Notes under the pieces: model-generated
What the model was told of the DNA's origin: nothing
The model's input: only the letters and a program-made list of their open reading frames with translations
Database searches by the model: none
Part shown: piece by piece, positions 9,580 to 19,244 of the stretch
How the letters are laid out: every line of letters begins with the position of its first letter
How positions within the stretch are numbered: the stretch's first letter is position 1
Origin: Ralstonia wenshanensis
GTDB taxonomy: Bacteria > Pseudomonadota > Gammaproteobacteria > Burkholderiales > Burkholderiaceae
Length of the DNA stretch: 64,000 bases
Assembly: GCF_021173085.1 (NCBI RefSeq)
Contig: NZ_CP076412.1
Location: 1,178,001-1,242,000 of the forward strand
Reading direction: 5' to 3'
Program-made: the position numbers and the translations under genes

Positions 9580-10413
9580 ATGGCTGATTACCAAGGGCGC
9601 TGGCAGACCGTGGACGTGAAGGTGGACCAGGGCATTGCATGGGTGACGTTCAACCGCCCCGAGAAGCGCAACGCCATGAGCCCGACGCTCAACTCGGACA
9701 TGATCCAGGTGCTCGAAGCACTGGAGCTGGATGCCGATGCCAAGGTGCTGGTGCTGACCGGCGCGGGCGATGCCTGGACGGCGGGCATGGACCTGAAGGA
9801 ATACTTCCGCGAAGTGGACGCGGGCCCGGAGATCCTGCAAGAGAAGATTCGCCGCGATGCCTGTCAGTGGCAATGGAAGCTGCTGCGCATGTATGCCAAG
9901 CCGACCATCGCGATGGTCAACGGCTGGTGCTTCGGTGGCGGGTTCTCGCCGCTGGTGGCATGCGATCTGGCGATTGCCGCAGACGAGGCCACCTTCGGCC
10001 TGTCGGAAATCAACTGGGGCATCCCGCCGGGCAACCTCGTCAGCAAGGCCATGGCCGATACCGTTGGCCATCGCCAGGCGCTTTACTACATCATGACCGG
10101 CGAAACCTTCACCGGCCAGCAGGCTGCCGCCATGGGCCTCGTCAACGAGAGCGTGCCGCGTGCCCACCTGCGCGCCCGCACCGTGGCGCTGGCCGAGAAA
10201 CTGCTGGAAAAGAACCCGGTGGTGCTGCGTGCCGCCAAGCACGGCTTCAAGCGCAGCCGCGAGCTGACGTGGGAGCAGAACGAGGATTACCTGTACGCCA
10301 AGCTCGACCAGGCCACGCTGCGGGACCCGGAGGGCGGTCGCGAGCAGGGCCTCAAGCAGTTCCTGGACGACAAGTCGATCAAGCCGGGCCTGCAGGCGTA
10401 CAAGCGCGCCTGA
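9580..10413 (+). CDS. ech: p-Hydroxycinnamoyl-CoA hydratase/lyase
   Basis: Converts feruloyl-CoA (also coumaroyl- and caffeoyl-CoA) to vanillin (or the matching aldehyde) plus acetyl-CoA by hydration and retro-aldol cleavage. It is a crotonase-fold protein of 277 residues, the length of Pseudomonas HCHL, and resembles it along its whole length: NRPEKRNAMSPTLN, GAGDAWTAGMDLKEYF and GWCFGGGFSPLVACDLAI. The catalytic Glu is in LSEINWG, with the oxyanion Gly residues upstream. The phenol-binding Tyr lies in YLYAKLDQ. The ATG at 9580 is chosen because AAGGAG ends six bases before it; the ATG at 9574 touches that site. First gene of the operon. Confidence 0.95.
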   Translation: MADYQGRWQTVDVKVDQGIAWVTFNRPEKRNAMSPTLNSDMIQVLEALELDADAKVLVLTGAGDAWTAGMDLKEYFREVDAGPEILQEKIRRDACQWQWKLLRMYAKPTIAMVNGWCFGGGFSPLVACDLAIAADEATFGLSEINWGIPPGNLVSKAMADTVGHRQALYYIMTGETFTGQQAAAMGLVNESVPRAHLRARTVALAEKLLEKNPVVLRAAKHGFKRSRELTWEQNEDYLYAKLDQATLRDPEGGREQGLKQFLDDKSIKPGLQAYKRA

Positions 10414-10446
10414 TCTGCTCCCTCCAACGCCCCCGGAGACGAACCC

Positions 10447-11910
10447 ATGCCTGACGTGACTCAGCTTGTGACCCTGCTGATCGGCGGACAAAGCCGGCCG
10501 GCCGCCAACGGTGCCACCTTCGAGCGCCGCAACCCCGTCAACGACGCGGTCGCATCGCGCGCGGCGGCGGCCACGCTGGAGGATGCCGACGCCGCTGTCC
10601 AGGCTGCCGCCGATGCCTTTCCCGCGTGGGCAGCGCTACCGCCGGGCGAGCGCCGCAAGCGCCTGCTCAAAGCCGCCGAGTTGATGGACCAGCACACCGA
10701 CGCCTTCATCCGCGCCGGCGCGGCCGAAACCGGCGCCAGCCCCAACTGGATCGGCTTCAACGTCATGCTGGCGGCCAACATGCTGCGCGAAGCCGCATCC
10801 ATGACCACGCAGATCGACGGCAGCGTCATCCCCTCGGATGTGCCGGGCAACTTTGCGATGGCCGTGCGCCAGCCGTGCGGCGTGGTGCTCGGCATTGCAC
10901 CGTGGAACGCGCCGGTGATCCTGGGCACGCGTGCGCTGGCAATGCCGCTGGCATGCGGCAACACGGTCGTGCTCAAGGCATCGGAGCTGTGCCCGGGCGT
11001 GCACCGGCTGATCGGCACCGTGCTGCAGGAGGCCGGTCTGGGCGATGGCGTGGTCAACGTGGTGACCAACGCGCCGGCCGATGCCGCCCAGGTGGTCGAA
11101 CGCCTGATCGCGCATCCGGCCGTGCGCCGTGTGAACTTTACCGGTTCGACGCACGTGGGGCGCATCATTGCGCAGCATGCGGCGCGGCATCTGAAGCCTG
11201 CGCTGTTGGAGCTGGGCGGCAAGGCGCCGGTGCTGGTGTTGGACGACGCGGACCTGGATGCCGCGGTGGACGCGATTGCGTTTGGCGCATTCTTCAACCA
11301 GGGGCAGATCTGCATGTCGACCGAACGCGTCATCGCGGATCGCAAGATCGCCGAGGCCCTCGTCGACAAGCTGGCCGCCAAGGCACGCACGCTTCGCGCA
11401 GGTGACCCGACCGACGCGACCGCGCAGTTGGGCGCGATGGTGAGCGTGGATGCGGCCAAGCGCGTGCAGGCGCTGGTGGAAGACGCCCGCGCGCACGGTG
11501 CTGCGCTGCCCGTCGGCTTGCACATGGATGGCGCCATCGTGCAGCCCGCCATCGTGGATGGTGTGACGCCCGCCATGCGGTTGTACAACGAGGAATCGTT
11601 CGGCCCCGTGGTGACGGTGGCGCGCGTGGATGGCGATGAAGAGGCAATCCGCCTGGCCAACGACAGTGAATACGGCTTGTCGGCCGCCGTGTTCAGCCGC
11701 GATGTCTCGCGCGCCATGCGAGTCGCGCAGCGTATCGAATCGGGCATCTGCCACATCAACGGCCCCACCGTGCACGACGAGGCACAGATGCCGTTTGGCG
11801 GCGTGAAGAGCAGCGGGTACGGCCGTTTTGGCGGCAAGGCGTCGATTGCGGAATTTACCGAGCTGCGCTGGATCACCTTGCAGAATACGCCGCGCCACTA
11901 TCCGATTTAA
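10447..11910 (+). CDS. vdh: Vanillin dehydrogenase (aldehyde dehydrogenase family)
   Basis: NAD(P)-dependent oxidation of vanillin and related benzaldehydes to vanillate, 487 residues. The aldehyde-dehydrogenase residues are in place: Asn154 in APWN, Lys177 in VLKASE for the cofactor, Glu255 in ELGGK and the nucleophile Cys289 in GQICMS. GGAGAC lies just upstream of the ATG. It begins 33 bases after the hydratase/lyase gene, which supplies its substrate. Family membership is certain; the vanillin specificity rests on the operon and on overall likeness to Vdh proteins. No vanillate demethylase gene is in the window. Confidence 0.92.
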   Translation: MPDVTQLVTLLIGGQSRPAANGATFERRNPVNDAVASRAAAATLEDADAAVQAAADAFPAWAALPPGERRKRLLKAAELMDQHTDAFIRAGAAETGASPNWIGFNVMLAANMLREAASMTTQIDGSVIPSDVPGNFAMAVRQPCGVVLGIAPWNAPVILGTRALAMPLACGNTVVLKASELCPGVHRLIGTVLQEAGLGDGVVNVVTNAPADAAQVVERLIAHPAVRRVNFTGSTHVGRIIAQHAARHLKPALLELGGKAPVLVLDDADLDAAVDAIAFGAFFNQGQICMSTERVIADRKIAEALVDKLAAKARTLRAGDPTDATAQLGAMVSVDAAKRVQALVEDARAHGAALPVGLHMDGAIVQPAIVDGVTPAMRLYNEESFGPVVTVARVDGDEEAIRLANDSEYGLSAAVFSRDVSRAMRVAQRIESGICHINGPTVHDEAQMPFGGVKSSGYGRFGGKASIAEFTELRWITLQNTPRHYPI

Positions 11911-11976
11911 CCGATCTGAAGTTCAGCAGCCGCCCACCACAACCATAAAACGGGCGGCGCATTCAGGAGACAAGAC

Positions 11977-13896
11977 GTGAATCACGTCGAAATGCAGGCT
12001 CAGGGCCCGCAGGTTCAAACCGGGCACCACACGCCGCCCCCGGCAGGTGTGCCCGATCACCCCTACAGGCAGGTCGCCGTGAGCGATGCGCCTGCGCGTT
12101 GCGAGACGGACGCGCGCGACCGCAGTGTCTGGCACGTGCGCAATACCGAAGCGTTGGCCGAGCATCCGCAACGCATGACGGACTGCCTGGTCGCGGGCGC
12201 GCAGCGCCATCCGGATCGCGTGCTGGCTGCACGTCGTGGGCCGGACGGCGCGTGGATCGAGCTGACGTATCGCGAGATGCTGGAGCGCGCACGCGCCATC
12301 GGCCAGGCGCTGCTGGATCGCGGCGTCAGCACCGAGCGCCCGCTGGCGATTCTGTCGGGCAATGATCTTGAGCACTTGCAGCTGGCGCTGGGCGCCATGT
12401 GGGCGGGTGTGCCCTACGCGCCGGTGTCGCCGCCGTATGCATTGGTGTCGACGGATTTCGGCAAGCTGCGGCATGTGTTCGACGTGCTCACACCGGGGCT
12501 CGTCTATGCGGCAGATGGCGCGGCCTTTGCCAACGCCATCGATGCGGTGGTGCCGGAGGGCGTGGAGGTCATCACGCGCGACGGCGTATTGCCCCGGCGC
12601 AGCGCTACAGCCTTCGACACGCTCCTGCAGACGCCCGTAACGACCGCAGACGCCGCACAGGCTGCGACCGGTCCCGATACGCTGGTGAAGGTGCTCTTCA
12701 CCTCCGGCTCGACGCGCGTGCCCAAAGCAGTGCCGACCACGCACCGCATGCTGTGCAGCAACCAGCAGATGCTGCGCCAGACGATTCCCGAATTTGCCAA
12801 GGAGCCGCCGGTGCTGGTGGACTGGCTGCCCTGGAACCACACCTTTGGCGGCAGCCACAACGTTGGCATCGTGCTCTACAACGGCGGCACGCTTTACATC
12901 GATGACGGCCGCCCGGTGCCCGGCAAATTCGACGAAACCCTGCGCAACCTGCACGAGATCGCACCCACCGCGTACTTCAACGTGCCCAAGGGATGGGAAG
13001 AACTCGCGCTGGCGCTGGAACGGGACCCGGCGCTGCGCGAGACTTTCTTCTCCCGCGTGAAGCTCTACTTCTTTGGCGGTGCCGGGCTGTCGCAAGAGGC
13101 ATGGGACAGGCTGGAGCGCGTGACCGGCCAGCACTGTGGCGAGCGCATCCGCATCATGGCCGGCCTGGGCATGACCGAGACCTCGCCGTGCTGCTTGTTC
13201 ACCACCGCGCCGATCATGCGCTCGGGCTATGTCGGCACGCCGGCGCCGGGCTGCGAACTCAAGCTCGTGCCCGTGGGCGACAAGCTGGAGGCGCGCTTTC
13301 GCGGCCCGCACGTCATGCGTGGCTACTGGCGCCTGGGCGAAGAGCCTGCCGCGCCGGTCTTCGATGAAGACGGCTATTACTGCAGCGGTGACGCGCTGCG
13401 TTTCTACGATCCGGAGCACCCCGAGAAAGGCCTCGTCTTCGATGGCCGCATCGCGGAGGACTTCAAGCTCAGCTCCGGCACCTTCGTGAGCGTGGGGCCG
13501 TTGCGCGCCCGCGTGATCGCGGCGGGCGCGCCGTATGTGCAGGACGTGGTGATTGCCGGCATGAACCGTGACGACATCGGCTTGCTGGTGTTTCCGCAAA
13601 TGGAGCGATGCCGCGGCCTGTCTGGCCTGCCGCCCACCGCGAGCACAGCCGAAGTGCTGGCCGCCCCCGCCGTGCGCGCCGCATTTGCCGCGCTGCTGCA
13701 CGAGCTGAACGCCACGGCCACCGGCAGTGCGACGCGCGTGGCGCGGCTGCTGTTGCTTGACGCTCCCCCATCGCTGGACCGGGGCGAGGTCACCGACAAG
13801 GGCACGCTCAACCAGCGCGCCGTGCTGGCCCACCGTGCCGCGCAGGTCGACACGCTGTATCGCGATGGCGATCCCGCTGTCATCCGCGCGGGCTGA
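11977..13896 (+). CDS. fcs: Feruloyl-CoA synthetase
   Basis: ATP-dependent ligation of ferulate (and other hydroxycinnamates) to CoA, the first cytoplasmic step of side-chain shortening. The protein has 639 residues and belongs to the acyl-adenylate-forming family. The phosphate-binding motif FTSGSTRVPKAVPTTH is near residue 240 and the adenine-binding GLGMTETSP near 395. The C-terminal lid has GDALRF and FDGRIAEDFKLSSG, with the hinge Asp/Arg region present. The start is a GTG with AGGAGA seven bases upstream; the nearest in-frame ATG lacks such a site. It lies between vdh and the esterase gene in the same operon. Confidence 0.93.
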   Translation: MNHVEMQAQGPQVQTGHHTPPPAGVPDHPYRQVAVSDAPARCETDARDRSVWHVRNTEALAEHPQRMTDCLVAGAQRHPDRVLAARRGPDGAWIELTYREMLERARAIGQALLDRGVSTERPLAILSGNDLEHLQLALGAMWAGVPYAPVSPPYALVSTDFGKLRHVFDVLTPGLVYAADGAAFANAIDAVVPEGVEVITRDGVLPRRSATAFDTLLQTPVTTADAAQAATGPDTLVKVLFTSGSTRVPKAVPTTHRMLCSNQQMLRQTIPEFAKEPPVLVDWLPWNHTFGGSHNVGIVLYNGGTLYIDDGRPVPGKFDETLRNLHEIAPTAYFNVPKGWEELALALERDPALRETFFSRVKLYFFGGAGLSQEAWDRLERVTGQHCGERIRIMAGLGMTETSPCCLFTTAPIMRSGYVGTPAPGCELKLVPVGDKLEARFRGPHVMRGYWRLGEEPAAPVFDEDGYYCSGDALRFYDPEHPEKGLVFDGRIAEDFKLSSGTFVSVGPLRARVIAAGAPYVQDVVIAGMNRDDIGLLVFPQMERCRGLSGLPPTASTAEVLAAPAVRAAFAALLHELNATATGSATRVARLLLLDAPPSLDRGEVTDKGTLNQRAVLAHRAAQVDTLYRDGDPAVIRAG

Positions 13897-13956
13897 TTCC
13901 AACGCAGCAATCCGACCAACCGGCAAAGACCGGTTCATCCACCCAGGAGAAGACAC

Positions 13957-15705
13957 ATGAAGACCGTCATGTCACGGGGCATGGCGCTGGCCGCGCTCGC
14001 CCTCGCGCTGAGCTGCGCCGGCTGCAACGACGACAGCACAGGCGACGTATCAACGTCGCAGGCATCGCAACTGCCACAGCTCACGCCCGCTACGGGGTTG
14101 AATCTCGCCAGCGCGTGCGAGAGCTTTGCCGGCAAGCTGAGTTTTGCCAACACCAGCATCACCGCCATCTCGACCGTGGCGGCAGGCACGTTGAGCGTGG
14201 GCGGCAACGCCGTGCCCGAGCACTGCCTCATCACCGGCAGCATGAACACGCGGGTGAGCCCGGTGGATGGCAAGACCTACGCCATCGGTTTTGAAATGCG
14301 CCTGCCGAAGGCGTGGAACGGCCGGTTCTACTACCAGGCCAACGGCGGGCTGGATGGCTCGGTGGTTACTGCGCTCGGCACGCTCGGCGGCGGTCCCATC
14401 AGCAGTGCGCTGGGCTCCGGGTTTGCCGTCATCAGTTCGGACGCGGGGCATAACGGCAGCCAGGTGCCGCTGTTCGGGCGCGATCCGCAGGCCCGCCTCG
14501 ACTACGGCTACAACGCCGTCGCCACACTTACGCCGATGGCCAAGTCGATGATCGCGCAGGTGTACGGCAAGGCGCCCGACCGCAGCTACTTTGGCGGGTG
14601 CTCCAACGGCGGGCGTCACGCGATGGTGGCCGCTGCACGTTCGGCCAATGCGTATGACGGCATCGTGGCGGGCGACCCGGGCTTCCATCTGCCCAAGGCG
14701 GCCATCAACGAGGTGTACAGCGCGCAGCAACTGGCGACGGTGGCGACAGCCAACACCAGTGCTGGCTTTCCAGACATCACGACGTCTCTGACCGCCACCG
14801 AGCGCGCCATGGTGGCCAGCCACGTGCTCGCCAAGTGCGATGCGCTGGATGGCACGACCGACGGCATGATCAACAACCTCAAGGCCTGCCAGACCGCCTT
14901 CAGCCTCGCCAACGATGTGCCGACCTGCACCGGCGCGCGTGACGGCACCTGCCTCACCGCCGCGCAGAAGGCGGTAATGGCCAACCTGTTTGCCGGAGCG
15001 CACAACAGCGCAGGGCAGGCGTTGTACTCGGGCTTTTCATTTGACGCCGGCATCAGCGGCAGCAACTGGGCGGCCTGGAAGCAAGGCAACTCGATCCAGC
15101 TCGACCCCGCCGCCCTGGCGTTCGTGTTTACGACCACGCCGCAGCCGGCGTCGGCCATCACGTCGCTCACCGCGTATGGCCTGGCGTTCAACATGGACAC
15201 CGACGCGCCGAAGATCTTCGCCACCGACGCCACGTACACCGAATCCGCCTGGTCGTTCATGACGCCGCCCGATGAGACCAACCTCGGCACGCTCAAGGGG
15301 CGCGGCGCCAAGCTGATGGTCTATCACGGCACGAGCGACCCGGTGTTCTCGTCCGACGACACGACCGACTGGTACCAGCGCCTGGCCGCAGCCAACGGTG
15401 GCGATGCCAGCAACTTCGCGCGCTTCTATCCGGTGCCCGGCATGAACCACTGCGCGGGTGGGCCGACCGCCGACCAGTTCGACATGCTCACGCCGCTGGT
15501 GGCCTGGGTGGAACACGGCGTGGCGCCCGACAGCGTGGTCGCCACCGCGCGCGGCCCTGCCAACGCCGTGCCCAATGCCGAAGTGCCCAGCGACTGGAAT
15601 GCAACCGGCCACGACCGCACGCGCCCGCTGTGCGCCTACCCGAAGAACGCCCGCTATACGGGCACCGGCAACATCAACGACGCGTCGAGCTTCAGTTGCC
15701 AATGA
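13957..15705 (+). CDS. Tannase/feruloyl esterase family lipoprotein
   Basis: Extracytoplasmic esterase that likely frees ferulate or related acids from plant esters; 582 residues. The N-terminal signal ends in CAGC or ALSC, so lipid attachment at one of two Cys is probable, though neither fits the lipobox perfectly. The tannase CS-D-HC triad pattern is complete: GGCSNGG (Ser next to Cys), GTSDPVF (Asp) and MNHCAGG (His next to Cys). AGGAGA lies ahead of the ATG. Its place among fcs, transporter and porin genes suggests that it feeds the ferulate pathway. The exact ester (feruloyl, galloyl, chlorogenate) cannot be told. Confidence 0.9.
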   Translation: MKTVMSRGMALAALALALSCAGCNDDSTGDVSTSQASQLPQLTPATGLNLASACESFAGKLSFANTSITAISTVAAGTLSVGGNAVPEHCLITGSMNTRVSPVDGKTYAIGFEMRLPKAWNGRFYYQANGGLDGSVVTALGTLGGGPISSALGSGFAVISSDAGHNGSQVPLFGRDPQARLDYGYNAVATLTPMAKSMIAQVYGKAPDRSYFGGCSNGGRHAMVAAARSANAYDGIVAGDPGFHLPKAAINEVYSAQQLATVATANTSAGFPDITTSLTATERAMVASHVLAKCDALDGTTDGMINNLKACQTAFSLANDVPTCTGARDGTCLTAAQKAVMANLFAGAHNSAGQALYSGFSFDAGISGSNWAAWKQGNSIQLDPAALAFVFTTTPQPASAITSLTAYGLAFNMDTDAPKIFATDATYTESAWSFMTPPDETNLGTLKGRGAKLMVYHGTSDPVFSSDDTTDWYQRLAAANGGDASNFARFYPVPGMNHCAGGPTADQFDMLTPLVAWVEHGVAPDSVVATARGPANAVPNAEVPSDWNATGHDRTRPLCAYPKNARYTGTGNINDASSFSCQ

Positions 15706-15734
15706 CGGCCGCCCAACATCCGGAAGGAGACGCC

Positions 15735-16955
15735 ATGCAAACCACCACCACGACATTGACCCGGGAGAACGTTGGCCCCGGTGTCGCCATGACCCTCGGG
15801 CTGTGCTTCATCGTTGCCCTGCTTGAAGGGCTCGATCTGCAATCCATCGGCGTGGCCGCGCCGCGCATGGCGCGCGAGTTCGGCCTATCGGTCGGGCAGA
15901 TGGGCCTGGCATTCAGCGCCGGCACGTTCGGCCTGTTGCCGGGGGCCATGCTGGGCGGCCGCCTGGCCGATCGCATCGGCCGCAAGCGCGTGCTGATCCT
16001 GGCGACGGCGCTGTTCGGCATCTTTTCGATCGCCACCGCGCACGTGTGGGATTTCAACAGCCTGTTGATGATCCGCGTGGCCACCGGCATCGGCCTGGGT
16101 GCCGCCATGCCCAACCTGATCGCGCTGTGTGCTGAGGCAGTACCCACACGCCTGCGCAACACCGCCGTGAGCGTCATGTATTGCGGCATCCCGTTTGGCG
16201 GCGCCATCGCCGCGGTGGTCGGCATGTTGAGCGCGGGCGATTCCGGTTGGCGCCATATCTTTTACGTGGGCGGCTTCGGCCCGCTGGTGGTGGTGCCGCT
16301 GCTGCTGACGCTGCAGGAATCGCGCCGGTTCGACAGCGCACAGCGTGGCGCCATCCAGCCACCGCCCGTGTCATGGGCGCTGTTTGGCGAGCGCCGCACG
16401 GCCGCCACGCTGTTCCTGTGGGTCAGCTATTTCTTCACGCTGATCGTGCTGTATTTCCTGCTCAACTGGCTGCCTTCGCTGATGGCCGCGCAGGGGCTGA
16501 GCCGGCCGCAGGTGGGCATGGTGCAGATCCTGTTCAACATCGGCGGTGGCGCAGGTGCGTTGGGCATCGGCATGCTGATGGACGCGGCGCGCCCACGCTG
16601 GGTGGTGTCGGGCATGTATGTCGGCATCATCGCGGCGCTGTCGTTGCTGGCCGCTGCGGGCGGTATGGCGTCGATGTCGGCCGGTGCCTTCATGGCCGGG
16701 CTGTTCGTGATCGGCGCGCAGTCGGTGCTGTATGCACTGGCAGCGGCCTACTACCCCACCGTCGTGCGCGGCACCGGCGTGGGCGCGGCGGTGGCGGTGG
16801 GCCGGCTCGGCTCGATCGCAGGGCCGCTGCTGGCGGGCCAGTTGCTGGCGATGGGGCAGCACGCCACCACCATCATCGGCGCCAGCATCCCGGTCACCAT
16901 CATCGCGGCGCTGGCTGCGCTGCTGCTGCTCAAGCGGCCACGCGTGCAGGACTGA
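15735..16955 (+). CDS. MFS transporter, aromatic acid:H+ symporter (AAHS) type
   Basis: Inner-membrane importer, probably for ferulate or related hydroxycinnamates; 406 residues and 12 helices. TM1 carries the AAHS-like LLEGLDLQSIGVAAPRM, and the loop 2-3 motif is GGRLADRIGRKRV. The ATG at 15735 follows AAGGAG; the frame is open further upstream, but that part overlaps the esterase gene. It starts 29 bases after the esterase stop. The family is well supported; the substrate is inferred from the operon. Confidence 0.88.
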   Translation: MQTTTTTLTRENVGPGVAMTLGLCFIVALLEGLDLQSIGVAAPRMAREFGLSVGQMGLAFSAGTFGLLPGAMLGGRLADRIGRKRVLILATALFGIFSIATAHVWDFNSLLMIRVATGIGLGAAMPNLIALCAEAVPTRLRNTAVSVMYCGIPFGGAIAAVVGMLSAGDSGWRHIFYVGGFGPLVVVPLLLTLQESRRFDSAQRGAIQPPPVSWALFGERRTAATLFLWVSYFFTLIVLYFLLNWLPSLMAAQGLSRPQVGMVQILFNIGGGAGALGIGMLMDAARPRWVVSGMYVGIIAALSLLAAAGGMASMSAGAFMAGLFVIGAQSVLYALAAAYYPTVVRGTGVGAAVAVGRLGSIAGPLLAGQLLAMGQHATTIIGASIPVTIIAALAALLLLKRPRVQD

Positions 16956-17067
16956 CACAGCGGTTCTTCAGCGCCGTCCGCCCGGATGGCGCCTTCCCAC
17001 GTATTCCAAACTGCCGGCTCGCCAGACATGGGGGGCGGGACCGGCTCGACCCTAGGAGGGGCCCCAC

Positions 17068-18204
17068 ATGCAAACCACCACCTTGCGCACGCACTGTCTC
17101 GCACTGGCAGCGGCCACGAGCGCACTCGCCAGCGGCGCGGCCAACGCGCAGAGCGTCACGCTCTACGGCCTGATCGACACCGGCATCGAATACGTGAGCC
17201 ACGCCAATGCCAACGGCAACGGCCTCACGCGCATCCCGTCGGTCACGGGCACGCTGCCCTCACGCTGGGGCTTGCGCGGCGCGGAAGACCTGGGCAACGG
17301 CATGAAGGCCGTGTTCACGCTGGAAAGCGGTTTCAACACCGACACCGGCACCTCCGGCCAGGGCGGCCGCCTGTTCGGTCGGCAGGCATGGGTCGGGCTC
17401 GCAAGCGATTACGGCACCGTCACGCTGGGTCGCCAGTACAGCATGGTGTTTCTGTCGCTGGCCGATGCTGACATCCTCGGCCCCAGCCAATACGCCATCG
17501 GTTCACTGGACGCGTACATTCCCAACGCGCGCACGGACAACACCATCGCTTACAAGGGCACCTTCAGCGGCCTGACAGTGGGCGCTACGTATTCGTTCGG
17601 GCGTGATGCGGCGGGCGGTGTGCCGGCCTCCGGCACCTGCGCGGGCGAGGTGGCCGGCAATGCATCGGCATGCCGCGCCATGTCGGCCATGCTGAAGTAC
17701 GACGCGGCCACCTTTGGCGTGGCCGGCGCTTACGAAGAGCAGCGCGGCGGCACCGGCGCCACCGCATCGTTCTTCAACGGCAGCGCGCCCATTGCGCTCA
17801 CCGATGCGGGCGACAAAGACCGCCGCATCGTCGCCAACGGCTATGTGAAGCTCGGCAATGCCAAGCTTGGCGTCGGCTGGATCGGTCGCCACGTGCAGGC
17901 CGTTGCCGGCGACGTCCGTTCCAACCTGTACTTCGTCAACGGCAGCTATCCGCTCACGGGCGCGCTGACGCTGGATGCCGGTCTGATCCGCCTCGTCAAT
18001 GCCGACCAGAGCCGCAGCGCGACGATGGCTGTGGTGCGCGGCGTTTATGCGTTGTCCAAGCGGACCGCGTTGTACGCGCAGACGGGCTATCTCTGGAACA
18101 GCGCTAACGCGCAATATTCCGTCAGCGGCGGAGGCGGCGGCACCACGCCTGCCAAGGGCGTGAACCAGCTCGGCGCGATGGTGGGGATGCGGACGGCGTT
18201 TTGA
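17068..18204 (+). CDS. Gram-negative porin (betaproteobacterial type)
   Basis: Outer-membrane general porin, 378 residues. The signal peptide (1-27) ends ANA before QSVTLYGLIDTG, the usual mature start of Burkholderiales porins. SRWGLRGAEDLGNGMKAVF and GRQAWVGLASDYGTVTLGRQY mark the first strands, and the protein ends in a terminal Phe for BAM recognition. AGGAGG lies eight bases upstream of the ATG. As the last gene of the ferulate operon it may admit phenolic acids or esters. A loop Cys pair (near SGTCAGE and SACRAM) could form a disulfide. Confidence 0.93.
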   Translation: MQTTTLRTHCLALAAATSALASGAANAQSVTLYGLIDTGIEYVSHANANGNGLTRIPSVTGTLPSRWGLRGAEDLGNGMKAVFTLESGFNTDTGTSGQGGRLFGRQAWVGLASDYGTVTLGRQYSMVFLSLADADILGPSQYAIGSLDAYIPNARTDNTIAYKGTFSGLTVGATYSFGRDAAGGVPASGTCAGEVAGNASACRAMSAMLKYDAATFGVAGAYEEQRGGTGATASFFNGSAPIALTDAGDKDRRIVANGYVKLGNAKLGVGWIGRHVQAVAGDVRSNLYFVNGSYPLTGALTLDAGLIRLVNADQSRSATMAVVRGVYALSKRTALYAQTGYLWNSANAQYSVSGGGGGTTPAKGVNQLGAMVGMRTAF

Positions 18205-18226
18205 TGAAGGGCGGGGAGGCGCTCCG

Positions 18227-19087
18227 TCACCCATTGACGATCTCCCCCCCATTCGGATGCAGCGTCTGCCCCGTCATGTAGCTCGCATCGGCAGACGCCA
18301 GAAAGATGTAGCAGGGTGCCACTTCATCCGGCTGACCGGCCCGGCCTAGTGGCTCCTTGCTGCCGAATTTGGCGACGTGCTCGGCATCGAAGGTGGACGG
18401 AATCAACGGTGTCCAGATCGGCCCCGGCGCCACGGCGTTCACCAGGATGCCCTTGTCCGCCAATTGCTGCGCCAGTGAGCGCGTGAACGCCACGATCGCG
18501 CCCTTGGTGGCGGCGTAGTCCACCAGATGGCCGCTGCCGCGGAACGCCGTCACAGACGTGGTCGTGATGATGCGCGCGCCTTCATGCAGGTGCGGCAGCG
18601 CGGCACGGATCAAATAGAACATCGCAAAGACGTTGGTGCGGAAGGTGCGCTCCAGCTGCGCGGCATCGATGTCTGCCAGGCTTTGCTGCGGGTGCTGTTC
18701 TGCGGCATTGCTGACCACGAGGTCGATCTTGCCGAACATCGCCACCGCCTGCGTGACCACCGCGCGGGCATGCGCTTCGTCGCCCAGGTCGCCGGCAATG
18801 GCTTCGCAGCGGCGGCCGGTCGCGCGGACGAGGCGGCAGGTCTGGTTGGCATCGTCGTGTTCGTCCAGGTAGGCGATCAGCACGTCGGCGCCCTCCTTGG
18901 CAAAGCCGATGGCCACCGCGCGCCCGATGCCGCTGTCGCCGCCGGTGACGATGGCCACCTTGTCTGCCAGCTTGCCGCTGCCGATGTAGTTCTCCATTTC
19001 GGCGCGCGGGCGTGGCGTCATGTCGCTCTCGGCGGCGGGCTGGCGGTCTTGATGCTGTGGCGGTTGCTGCTGTGGCTGGTCTGGCAT
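18227..19087 (-). CDS. Short-chain dehydrogenase, general-stress (YghA/YhxC-like) type
   Basis: NAD(P)-dependent oxidoreductase of 286 residues. Ahead of the Rossmann fold is a Gln/Pro-rich hydrophilic leader (about 45 residues) typical of the stress-induced SDR group. Cofactor motif TGGDSGIGRA, NAA in VVSNAAEQ, catalytic Ser in TTSV and YxxxK in YAATK are all present; the C-terminus GQTLHPNGG is characteristic. A GTG at 19117 could extend the N-terminus by ten residues. It is convergent with the porin gene. The substrate is unknown; homologues are usually called glucose or alcohol dehydrogenases. Confidence 0.9.
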   Translation of the reverse strand: MPDQPQQQPPQHQDRQPAAESDMTPRPRAEMENYIGSGKLADKVAIVTGGDSGIGRAVAIGFAKEGADVLIAYLDEHDDANQTCRLVRATGRRCEAIAGDLGDEAHARAVVTQAVAMFGKIDLVVSNAAEQHPQQSLADIDAAQLERTFRTNVFAMFYLIRAALPHLHEGARIITTTSVTAFRGSGHLVDYAATKGAIVAFTRSLAQQLADKGILVNAVAPGPIWTPLIPSTFDAEHVAKFGSKEPLGRAGQPDEVAPCYIFLASADASYMTGQTLHPNGGEIVNG

Positions 19088-19244
19088 GGCGGGCTCGCTA
19101 TGAGAGGGTGGATACACCGGCTTTCAGCACACGGCATGCCATTGCGCCTGAACGCGGCGTGAGATGCACTCGCGTGCGCATGCCGTGCGGCACGCCGCTT
19201 GCTCTGCTGGTGGAACAGACTCCACATCGACCACGGGAGGCGCC

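Noticed and set aside
10461..11876. Two long minus-strand open frames over vdh
   Set aside because: Shadows of the aldehyde dehydrogenase; low-complexity composition and no ribosome-binding sites.
11923..13956. 677-codon minus-strand open frame
   Set aside because: Shadow of feruloyl-CoA synthetase, caused by high GC at third codon positions.
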